Origin: Mesorhizobium sp.
GTDB taxonomy: Bacteria; Pseudomonadota; Alphaproteobacteria; Rhizobiales; Rhizobiaceae
Assembly: GCA_004017275.1 (NCBI GenBank)
Contig: SAKE01000009.1
Span: 1 to 64,000 of the forward strand
Direction: 5' to 3'
Length of the DNA stretch: 64,000 bases
Position 1 is the first letter of the stretch, and each line of letters starts with the position of its first letter. This document shows, one piece after another, positions 26,081-33,812 of this stretch. A model generated the notes under the pieces. It was given only the letters and a program-made list of their open reading frames with translations. It did no database searches and was not told the DNA's origin. The position numbers were made by a program, and so were the translations under genes.

Positions 26081-27469
26081 TCAGATGGCTTCGCGCAGAT
26101 GGAATGACTTCGGCCTCGTCAGATTGTCGTAACCAATGGCCGACAGGCCGGCGCCCTTGCCGGTGTCCTTCACGCCGGTCCAGACAAGCGCCGGATCGAG
26201 GTAGTCGCAGCGGTTCATGAACACCGTTCCCGTCTCGATGCGGTTGCCGATCGCCACCGCATGCTCGGTATCACGCGTCCAGATCGAAGCGGTCAGCCCA
26301 TAGGGACTGTCGTTCATCAGCGCGATCGCCTCTTCGTCGTTGCGCACCTTCATGATGCCGACGATCGGCCCAAAACTCTCTTCGCGCATGACGCTCATCT
26401 GGTGGTCGACATTGGTCAGCACTTCTGGCGCCAGATAGGGCGAGCCGGCCTTGTCGTTAGCCACCTTCATGTTGATGTGCGCCACCGCACCCTTGCGCAG
26501 CGCCTCGGCCTTCTGTTCGCGGATCAGGTCGGCGAAGCGCGCCTGCGCCATCGGCCCCATCGTCGTCGCCTGGTCGAGCGGGTTGCCGACGACGTAGTTC
26601 TTGGTTTCGGCGATGAAGCCTTCGACGAATTCGTCATAGACCTTTTCGTGCACATAGACGCGCTCGATGCCGCAGCAGCACTGGCCGGAATTGTAGAACG
26701 CGCCGTCGACCAGATTGGCGACCGCATGATCCATCTTGGCATCCGGCAGCACATAGGCCGGATCCTTGCCGCCAAGCTCCAGGCCGAGCGTCATGAAGGT
26801 GCCCGCCGCCGCCTTTTCGATGGCGCGGCCGCCGCCGACCGAACCGGTGAAGTTGACATGATCGATCTTGCCTGAGCCGAGCAGCTTTTCGGTCTGAGCG
26901 TGGTTCAGCACGACATTTTGGAACACGCCCTTTGGCAGGCCGACCTTATCGAAAGCCTGCTGGAAGCGCTCGCCAACCAGCAGTGTCTGCGCCGCATGCT
27001 TGAGGATGACGGTGTTGCCGGCCATCAGCGCCGGCACGATGGTGTTGACGGCGGTGAGATAGGGATAATTCCAAGGCGCGATCACCATCACCACGCCGAG
27101 CGGATCCTTCTTCACATAGCGGCGGAAGCCGTCCTTCGGGTTGGAGGCCGGCACGGATTTGAGCGCCTGCTCGGCGATCTCGACCATATAGTTGGTGCGT
27201 TCCTTGACGCCGCCGAACTCGCCGCCATAGCGCACCGGACGCCCCATCTGCCAGGCGATTTCCGGCACGATCTCGTCGGTCATTGCAACCAGCGCTTCCA
27301 GCAACGCAAGCATATACTTGCCGCGCTCGACGATCGGTATCTCAGCCCACTTCTCCTGCGCCGCCTTGGCACGCTCGACCGCTGCATTGATCGCCTGATC
27401 TGTTGCGATCGGCCGCTCGGCATAGATCGAGCCATCGATGGGGGATATGAGTTTGACCGTTTCGGTCAT
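26081..27469 (-). CDS. NAD-dependent aldehyde dehydrogenase
   Basis: 462 residues, at the short end of the ALDH range. Cofactor segment APWNYPYLTAVN, turn NFTGSVGGGRAIEKAA, catalytic Glu in GLELGGKDPAYVL, and nucleophile in NSGQCCCGIERVYV. It lies in the same direction as the glutamine-synthetase-like gene and the permease, with a mosaic repeat (27519-27632) between it and that ligase gene. In PuuA-type pathways a dehydrogenase like this oxidises a gamma-glutamyl aldehyde. That role is plausible here but not proven. Confidence 0.93.
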   Translation of the reverse strand: MTETVKLISPIDGSIYAERPIATDQAINAAVERAKAAQEKWAEIPIVERGKYMLALLEALVAMTDEIVPEIAWQMGRPVRYGGEFGGVKERTNYMVEIAEQALKSVPASNPKDGFRRYVKKDPLGVVMVIAPWNYPYLTAVNTIVPALMAGNTVILKHAAQTLLVGERFQQAFDKVGLPKGVFQNVVLNHAQTEKLLGSGKIDHVNFTGSVGGGRAIEKAAAGTFMTLGLELGGKDPAYVLPDAKMDHAVANLVDGAFYNSGQCCCGIERVYVHEKVYDEFVEGFIAETKNYVVGNPLDQATTMGPMAQARFADLIREQKAEALRKGAVAHINMKVANDKAGSPYLAPEVLTNVDHQMSVMREESFGPIVGIMKVRNDEEAIALMNDSPYGLTASIWTRDTEHAVAIGNRIETGTVFMNRCDYLDPALVWTGVKDTGKGAGLSAIGYDNLTRPKSFHLREAI

Positions 27470-27518
27470 CTTTTAAGTCCTCGCACTTCTGTAAAATCGA
27501 AAGTCATTTGGCCTTGTG

Positions 27519-27632
27519 CCGCCCCTCATCCGCCTGCCGGCACTTTCTCCCCGTATCGTGACGGGGAGAAAGGAAAGCTCCAACGTCGACGCCCCTCTCC
27601 CGTTTCGAACGGGGAGGTAAGGGTGAGGGGCA
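27519..27632. repeat. Mosaic palindromic intergenic repeat, copy 2 (RIME-like)
   Basis: The left module (CCGCCCCTCATCCGCCTGCC, then a TTTCTCCCCGT/ACGGGGAGAAA hairpin at 27544-27571) matches copy 1 at 12475. The right module differs: CCCCTCTCCCGTT and AACGGGGAGG form a second hairpin at about 27592-27616, then GGTGAGGGGC. The swap of one module while keeping the other is the mosaic behaviour of rhizobial intergenic elements. It separates the ligase gene from the aldehyde dehydrogenase gene. Confidence 0.75.
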
Positions 27633-27657
27633 AGCGCCGACGTTTCGCAAACTACCC

Positions 27658-29028
27658 CTAGTACCGCTCGAATCCTCTGTGCAGTTCCCAATCCGTGATG
27701 CGGCGGTCGTATTCGAACTGCTCCCACTTGGCGGTATGGACATAATGTTCGAGCACATCCTCGCCGAGCGCCTGCTTGAGCATCTTCGACTTCGCTAGCG
27801 TCTCGGTGGCATCGCGCAACGTCTTCGGGATCTCCGGCAAACGAGACGCCTGATAGGCATCGCCGACAAATGGCTTCTGCAATTCCAGCTTCTCGTCGAT
27901 GCCGGCAAGTCCGGCCGCGATCAGCGCTGCGAAAGCAAGATACGGGTTGAGATCGGCGCCGCCGATGCGGCATTCCATGCGGATGCCCTTGGTGCCCTCG
28001 CCGCACAGGCGGAAGCCCGCAGTGCGATTGTCCTCGCTCCACATGATCTTGGTCGGCGCGAATGTGCCGGCCTGGAAGCGCTTGTAGGAGTTGATGTAGG
28101 GCGCCAGGAACCAGGTGAATTCCTTGGCGTATTTCAGCTGACCGGCGGCCCATTGCTGGCCAAGCGTCGACAGCGTCCAGTCGGCGTTTTTGTCAAAGAA
28201 CAACGGCGTCTTGCCGTCGGCGCTCCACAGCGAATTGTGGATGTGGCTGGAATTGCCGGCGAGCCCGTAATTGTATTTGGACATGAAGGAAATCGCTTTG
28301 CCCTCTGACTCGGCGATTTCCTTGGCACCGTTCTTCAGGATGACGTGGCGGTCGGCCATGTCGAGCGCCTCGGCATAGCGCACATTGATCTCTTCCTGGC
28401 CCGGACCCCACTCACCCTTGGAATTTTCGATAGGGATGCCGGCCGCTTCCATCTCGTTGCGAAGCCGGCGCATGACACCTTCTTCCTTGGTGGTGATGCC
28501 GATCTGGTAATCGCCGATATAGGGCGAGGCGGTATCGAGATCTTGCCAGTGCTTCTTGCGGGCGGAATCGTAGGTCTCGTTGAACAGATAGAATTCAAGC
28601 TCGGAAGCGAAATAGCCGATATAGCCGCGCTCGCTCAGCCGCTTAACCTGCTTCTTGAGGATGGCGCGCGGTGAGTGCGGCAGGTCGTCATGCGTGTGGT
28701 GGTCGAGCACGTCGCAGACCACAAGCGCGGTCTTTTCCAGCCAGGGAATGCGCCGCAGCGTGGCCAGATCCGGCTTCATGACGAAGTCGCCATACCCCTT
28801 CGACCAGCTCGCCGCCTTGTAGCCGGGCACCGGTTCCATATCGATGTCGGCAGCCAGCAGATAGTTGCAGCCATGCGTTTCGTCATGCGCGGAATCGACG
28901 AAGTACTGTGCCAGGAAGCGTTTTCCCGCCAGCCGGCCCTGCATATCGACGATGCAGGCCAACACGGTGTCGATCTCGCCGCTGGAGACCGCTTTCTTCA
29001 ACTGATCGAACGAGAAATTTCCGGCCAT
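27658..29028 (-). CDS. Glutamine synthetase family protein (gamma-glutamyl-amine ligase, PuuA-like)
   Basis: 456 residues. Visible motifs: the metal-binding region GPGQEEINVRYAEALDMAD, the NSSHIHNSLW segment with a metal His, and RTAGFRLCGEGTKGIRMECRIGGADLNPYLAFAA pieces of the ATP and glutamate sites. Length and sequence fit the PuuA/GlnA-related group that ligates glutamate to an amine rather than housekeeping GlnA. Start at MAGNFSFDQLKK (ATG 29028) with AAAGGA upstream; the frame continues upstream without a better signal. Placed between an APC permease and an aldehyde dehydrogenase, it probably glutamylates an imported amine. Confidence 0.88.
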   Translation of the reverse strand: MAGNFSFDQLKKAVSSGEIDTVLACIVDMQGRLAGKRFLAQYFVDSAHDETHGCNYLLAADIDMEPVPGYKAASWSKGYGDFVMKPDLATLRRIPWLEKTALVVCDVLDHHTHDDLPHSPRAILKKQVKRLSERGYIGYFASELEFYLFNETYDSARKKHWQDLDTASPYIGDYQIGITTKEEGVMRRLRNEMEAAGIPIENSKGEWGPGQEEINVRYAEALDMADRHVILKNGAKEIAESEGKAISFMSKYNYGLAGNSSHIHNSLWSADGKTPLFFDKNADWTLSTLGQQWAAGQLKYAKEFTWFLAPYINSYKRFQAGTFAPTKIMWSEDNRTAGFRLCGEGTKGIRMECRIGGADLNPYLAFAALIAAGLAGIDEKLELQKPFVGDAYQASRLPEIPKTLRDATETLAKSKMLKQALGEDVLEHYVHTAKWEQFEYDRRITDWELHRGFERY

Positions 29029-29114
29029 TCCTTTGGCACTCCAGCACTTGTCGATTGAAAGGATAAACGCGGCCATGGCCGGCGCGAGGCCGGCCATGGC
29101 CACGTAGGGCGATA

Positions 29115-30686
29115 TCAGGCGGCGCCAGCTTCGCCGATTGCCACCTCGGCTGCCTTGATCGCGGCCTGGCGCTTGGCGATCTGGTCACCGATCGGCGGAC
29201 CCTGGAAGCGGCGGTTCTCGAAACCGAACCAAAGCACGGCGGTCAGCACGATGAAGCCGATGGTGATGTAAAGCACCTTGTCGTTCGGCGGCTGGATGGC
29301 GATGTAGAAGATGATCACCATGCCGACAATCGACAGCGCACAGAACAGCTTGAACAGCCCGGCGCCCAGGTTCCACGGGCCAGGATTGGGCCACTTGGCC
29401 GTGCCGAACGTGATCATGCCGAGTGCGATCGGGATGGTGAACGACAGGAACAGGAACACCAGCGTCGAATTGACGACGATGGTGTAGATATTGGTGCCGC
29501 CGATCGAAATGAACTGGGCAAGGAACACATACAGGATCTCGAGGATCGCGGCCGTCCAGATGGCGTTGACCGGCGTGCGCCAGGTCGGGTTGACCTTAGC
29601 GAGAGCCGCGGAGCCAACGGGCATGCCGCCGTCGCGAGAGAAGGCAAACAGCATGCGCGAAGCCGAGGTCACGGTGGCGAGGCCGCAAAGGAATTGCGAG
29701 ATCAGGATTGCAAAATAGAGCAGTTCCTTCAGCCACGCTGGCAGGATTGCATCCATCGTCAAGAAGAATACGCTCCATCCCTGCTTGGCGCCGGCAGCCA
29801 GGTCCGGGATCGCCAGAACGATTGCGCACAGCATCACCCAGCCGATCAGCGACGACCACAGCACCGACGAAACGATCGCTCTCGGCACCGAATGTGCTGC
29901 CTTGACGGTCTCCTCGGAGGTGTGGGCCGAGGCGTCATAGCCGGTGATGGTGTACACCGGCAAAAGCAGACAGAGGAGGAACAGGTAGCTCATGGAGTCG
30001 GTTTGCGGAAAAACACCGCCGCCCGCATCGCCTGAATAGTTGGTGAACGTCCACAGCCGGCTGATGTCGATTGCCGGTGCGAACACCAGGCAGGCCACGA
30101 TCAGCACTGCTGTTGCGCCCAGGATAAGAAAGCCCGAAGCATCGGTGAGCATTGCCGTCAGTTTGATGCCGAAATGGTTGAACAGCGCCTGCAGCACGGT
30201 GATGAAAGCGACGAATCCGACGATTTCGCCCGGCGTGCCGGTGATACCAAACCAGCTTCCGAACGTTCCAACGAAGAAGAAAGCGGTGCCGATGTTGATG
30301 GCGCCAAGCACGGTGATCAGGCCGAACAGGTTTAGCCAGGCCGTCAGCCATCCGGTGAAGCGGTTGCCGAGGATCGACGACCAGTGATAGAGGCCGCCGG
30401 CGGTGGGAAATGCCGAGGCGATCTGCGCCATGGCAAGGGCGAAGAAGCCCGACACGCAGCAGCCGACGATCCAGCCGATGCCCGCACCTGCGCCGCCGAT
30501 CGACGACGTCGCCTGCGCGAAGGAGTTGATGCCGCCCGAAAGGATGCAGATGATCGAGAACGATATCGCGAAATTCGAGAAGCGGCTCATGCTTCTCGAC
30601 AGTTCCTGGGCATAGCCCATGCCATGGAGAACCTTCAGGTCCTCCTTCTTGTCAATGTCCGTATAACCCGGTCCTGCCATTTTCAT
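29115..30686 (-). CDS. APC family amino acid/amine permease
   Basis: 523 residues with about twelve membrane segments. The N-terminus SMSRFSNFAISFSIICILSGG is characteristic of the GABA permease-like branch of the APC superfamily, which carries amino acids, GABA, choline or ethanolamine. ATG 30686 is preceded by AGGGGA. It sits 12 bases after the N-formylglutamate amidohydrolase-like gene and 86 bases before the ligase gene, so it is one transcription unit. It probably imports the compound that the ligase modifies. Confidence 0.92.
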   Translation of the reverse strand: MKMAGPGYTDIDKKEDLKVLHGMGYAQELSRSMSRFSNFAISFSIICILSGGINSFAQATSSIGGAGAGIGWIVGCCVSGFFALAMAQIASAFPTAGGLYHWSSILGNRFTGWLTAWLNLFGLITVLGAINIGTAFFFVGTFGSWFGITGTPGEIVGFVAFITVLQALFNHFGIKLTAMLTDASGFLILGATAVLIVACLVFAPAIDISRLWTFTNYSGDAGGGVFPQTDSMSYLFLLCLLLPVYTITGYDASAHTSEETVKAAHSVPRAIVSSVLWSSLIGWVMLCAIVLAIPDLAAGAKQGWSVFFLTMDAILPAWLKELLYFAILISQFLCGLATVTSASRMLFAFSRDGGMPVGSAALAKVNPTWRTPVNAIWTAAILEILYVFLAQFISIGGTNIYTIVVNSTLVFLFLSFTIPIALGMITFGTAKWPNPGPWNLGAGLFKLFCALSIVGMVIIFYIAIQPPNDKVLYITIGFIVLTAVLWFGFENRRFQGPPIGDQIAKRQAAIKAAEVAIGEAGAA

Positions 30687-30698
30687 TCCCCTGTGGTT

Positions 30699-31517
30699 CT
30701 AATTGGCCGATTGAACTGACTTTCCGACTGAATGCGATCTGGTTTGTCCGGCCTCCTCTGGCTCCAGATCCGAAAAAATGCCCGTGAGCAGATCCGCCCA
30801 TTTCCGCTGCCCGGTCTCGCCGGCGATTTCGTCGTTGCGGATTTCGATCATCGCACAGGGCAGACCGCGCGATCGCGCATGCCGTTCCAGCGTGAAGTAG
30901 ACGCGGTCGGCCGGCGAATAGGGCTCGTTGACGCCGACGGTGACGCCGGCAAGCCGCCTCAGCGCTGATATCAGCGGTGCCGCCAGCCGGCGATCCTCGT
31001 CGTGGATGATGCCGATATGCCAGGGCCGGTTTTTGGACTTGTAGACCGGCGTGAAGGAGTGGACCGAAACCAGCCGCGTTTGCTGACCGTGCGACAGCCT
31101 GTTGTCGATGATACCGGCAATCGTGTCGTGGAAAGGCTGCCATGACAACGCGACACGCGCCGCCCGCTCGCTTTCCGACAGGCGGGCATTGCCCGGTATG
31201 GCCGTTGTCTCGCTGACCGGCGGCACCAGGTCGGGCGCGTCGAGCGGCCGGTTGCAGTCGATGACAAGGCGCGAAATGCGGGTTTCGACCAGCGTCGCGT
31301 CGAGCGCCTGCGCCATGCGGCGGGCAACCGGCAGCGCACCGGGATCCCAGGCGATGTGGCGCGAAAGGTCTTCGGCGGTAAGGCCGAGCGTGCCAAATTC
31401 GGCCGGCAGGAAGTTCGAGGCATGATCGCAGGTCAGCACGAAAGGGCTCGATCCGCCGGGGTTCGTCACCCTCACGGTATCAGGCGATGCAAGGCTTGCG
31501 GGCCGTGCTTTCTCCAT
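30699..31517 (-). CDS. N-formylglutamate amidohydrolase family protein
   Basis: 272 residues. Family signatures: FVLTCDHASNFLPAEF, HIAWDPGALPVARRMA, SRLVIDCNRPLDAPDLV, VSVHSFTPVYKSKNRPWHIG and the Glu in AMIEIRNDEI. HutG-type members release glutamate from N-formylglutamate in histidine degradation, but no other hut gene is nearby. It is the first gene of the minus-strand cluster, facing the RpiR regulator. It may hydrolyse a glutamyl or N-acyl intermediate; that specificity is inference. No signal peptide, so cytoplasmic. Confidence 0.87.
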   Translation of the reverse strand: MEKARPASLASPDTVRVTNPGGSSPFVLTCDHASNFLPAEFGTLGLTAEDLSRHIAWDPGALPVARRMAQALDATLVETRISRLVIDCNRPLDAPDLVPPVSETTAIPGNARLSESERAARVALSWQPFHDTIAGIIDNRLSHGQQTRLVSVHSFTPVYKSKNRPWHIGIIHDEDRRLAAPLISALRRLAGVTVGVNEPYSPADRVYFTLERHARSRGLPCAMIEIRNDEIAGETGQRKWADLLTGIFSDLEPEEAGQTRSHSVGKSVQSAN

Positions 31518-31662
31518 AAGTCTGCCGTCCCCGGGGAGCGCTGTATCGTATGTTACGTATTTTGCCTCATTGCGTCCCTGTGGATGATTTCATACAGTTT
31601 GTCCGGCTTTGTCAAATGCGATTTCGGAAAAGACCATCGACTGAGCCAGGGGTGGGGAAAAC

Positions 31663-32490
31663 ATGATTTCCAGCATTGCCGAACTGATCGCCGATCGCAT
31701 CGGCACGATGCCAGCCGGCGAACGGCGCGCGGCCCAGACGCTGATCGCCAGCTATCCGATGATCGGCCTCAAGACGGTTGCCGAATTCTCGGCCTCGGCC
31801 GGCGTCTCTTCACCGACGATCCTGCGCTTCGTTGCCCGGCTCGGCTTCCAGAACTATCCCGAATTCCAGTCGAGCCTGCAGGACGAGCTGGCGGCGCAAC
31901 TGCAATCGCCGGCAACAAGGACGCTCAACCCGCCCTCGCCCGGCGGCGGTACCGTGTCACCAATGCTGGAAGCGACGCTCGACAACATGCGCGAGACGTT
32001 CCGGCATCTGTCCGACAAGCAGCTTGCCGACATCGCCGCCCGGCTCGCCGACCGGCGCGGCAAGACCTTCCTGATCGGCGGCCGCTTCACCGATCCGCTG
32101 GCGCGTTACATGGCCGCCCACCTCGCCGTCATCCAGCCCGATGTCTTTCACCTCGCCGGCCAGGAAAGCATGTGGCGCGACCGGCTGATCGACATGGGCA
32201 AACGCGATGTGCTGGTGATCTTCGACATCAGGCGCTACCAGGACAGCCTCCTCCGCTTCGCCGAGAAGGCGCATCAGCGCGGCGTTCAGATCGTGCTGTT
32301 CACCGACCAGTGGCTGTCGCCGATCGCCCGTTTCGCCCGCCATGTCATCGCCGGACGAACCGCGGTGCCGTCGGCATGGGACTCTTCGGCTGCCTTGTTC
32401 GTCGTCGCCGAAACGCTGATCGGCGCCGTTACTCGCCAACTGGAAGCAGAGGGTGCCAAACGCATCCGCGAGATGGAAAGTCTGCGTTAG
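31663..32490 (+). CDS. RpiR/MurR family transcriptional regulator
   Basis: 275 residues. N-terminal RpiR helix-turn-helix: ERRAAQTLIASYPMIG, then FSASAGVSSPTILRFVARLGF (about residues 39-59). A C-terminal SIS-type domain follows (TFLIGGRFTDPLARYMAAHL and DVLVIFDIRRY). SIS domains usually bind phosphosugars, but RpiR members near amine genes respond to other metabolites. It is divergent from the amidohydrolase gene across 145 bases and is its probable regulator. Downstream, 140 non-coding bases precede the RND genes. Confidence 0.92.
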   Translation: MISSIAELIADRIGTMPAGERRAAQTLIASYPMIGLKTVAEFSASAGVSSPTILRFVARLGFQNYPEFQSSLQDELAAQLQSPATRTLNPPSPGGGTVSPMLEATLDNMRETFRHLSDKQLADIAARLADRRGKTFLIGGRFTDPLARYMAAHLAVIQPDVFHLAGQESMWRDRLIDMGKRDVLVIFDIRRYQDSLLRFAEKAHQRGVQIVLFTDQWLSPIARFARHVIAGRTAVPSAWDSSAALFVVAETLIGAVTRQLEAEGAKRIREMESLR

Positions 32491-32648
32491 GCTTCAAACG
32501 TTACCTATATTTAATGTGCGCAGCCCCCGGAGAGTTGTCATAAGGACGCGATATCGGGGCGGCTTCTTGCCTTATAATAGCCGCGCTGCGTCTGCTTCAT
32601 TTCGGGAAACCGGTAGACGGAAGGATTGTTTTGCCAACCGGAGTGCCG

Positions 32649-33812
32649 ATGGCCGCCTGGAAACAGATACTTGTCGCGCTTGTGGTGCTGGCTGTGGCGG
32701 CAGCTGCCTGGCTGCGCTTTTATCCGGGCGCTCACGACGTGCTGGCACGCTGGGGCATCGACTGGACTTATGCGGCAACGCGCCCGGCCGAAACCGGTGC
32801 GGTCAACGCGAAGCAGGCAAACGGCCGCAATGGCGGCAACCAACGGGTGAACGTGGTCGCCCTGGCGGCCAGTTCGGCTGTTATCAACGACCGCTTGCAG
32901 GCGATTGGTACCGGCCGTGCCAATGCCTCGGTCACCGTCAATCCCTACAGTTCCGGCCGCCTCGCCGAACTGCTGGTCGAATCCGGCAGCCATGTCGACA
33001 AGGGACAGATCATCGCCACGCTTGATTCCGAGACGGAAGTGATCTCTCAAGACCGGGCCAAGCTCGCCCTGCAGGACGCACAGGCCAAGCTCGACCGCGT
33101 CAAGTCGCTTCGTGCCTCCAATGCGGCGACACCCGTTGCCGTGGCCGACGCCGAGGTCGTCTTGGCAGGCGCCAAGCTGGCGCTCCAGGATGCGGAACTT
33201 GCCCTGCAGCGCCGGTCGATTCTGGCGCCGATCGCCGGCACCGTCGGCATCCTGCCGATCTCGGCCGGCAATTACGTCACCAGCCAGTCGGCGATCGCCA
33301 CGCTTGACGATCGGTCCTCGATCCTGGTCGATTTCCTGGTGCCGGAGCGTTTCGCCGCCGCCGTCAAGGTGGGCGCGCAATTGACGGCAACGCCGATCGC
33401 CAATCCCAGCTACGTCTATACCGGCGCTGTTTCGGCGATCGACAACCACATCGATGAAAAGAGCCGTACTCTTCTGGTCAAGGCCAAGATCGCCAACCCG
33501 GCCGATTCGCTGCGCGCCGGCATGTCGTTCGGCATCACCATGAAATTCCCGGGGCAAACCTATCCGGCCGTCAGCCCGCTGGCGATCCTGTGGGGCTCGG
33601 ACGGCGCCTATGTCTGGCAGATCGAGGATGGCAAGGCCAGGCGGGTGCCAGTGCGCATCATCCAGCGCAACACCGAGACGGTGCTGATCGACGCCGAGAT
33701 CGACAACGGCGACATGGTGGTCACCGAAGGCACCCAGAGCGTTAGCGAGGGCGGCGCGGTCCGCCTTGCCGGCGAAGAGCAGCGCGCCGCGGACGCCGCC
33801 GCAGGCTCATGA
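32649..33812 (+). CDS. RND efflux transporter, periplasmic adaptor (membrane fusion) subunit
   Basis: 387 residues from ATG 32649. A single N-terminal membrane anchor (AAWKQILVALVVLAVAAAAW), then a lipoyl half-motif (VNPYSSGRLAELLVESGSHV), a short hairpin region, a second lipoyl half (RRSILAPIAGTVGILPISAG) and a beta-barrel domain. A TTG at 32631 with GGAAGGA just upstream is an alternative start adding six residues. The stop overlaps the pump gene by four bases. It links the inner-membrane pump to an outer-membrane channel, for which no gene is present here. Confidence 0.9.
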   Translation: MAAWKQILVALVVLAVAAAAWLRFYPGAHDVLARWGIDWTYAATRPAETGAVNAKQANGRNGGNQRVNVVALAASSAVINDRLQAIGTGRANASVTVNPYSSGRLAELLVESGSHVDKGQIIATLDSETEVISQDRAKLALQDAQAKLDRVKSLRASNAATPVAVADAEVVLAGAKLALQDAELALQRRSILAPIAGTVGILPISAGNYVTSQSAIATLDDRSSILVDFLVPERFAAAVKVGAQLTATPIANPSYVYTGAVSAIDNHIDEKSRTLLVKAKIANPADSLRAGMSFGITMKFPGQTYPAVSPLAILWGSDGAYVWQIEDGKARRVPVRIIQRNTETVLIDAEIDNGDMVVTEGTQSVSEGGAVRLAGEEQRAADAAAGS

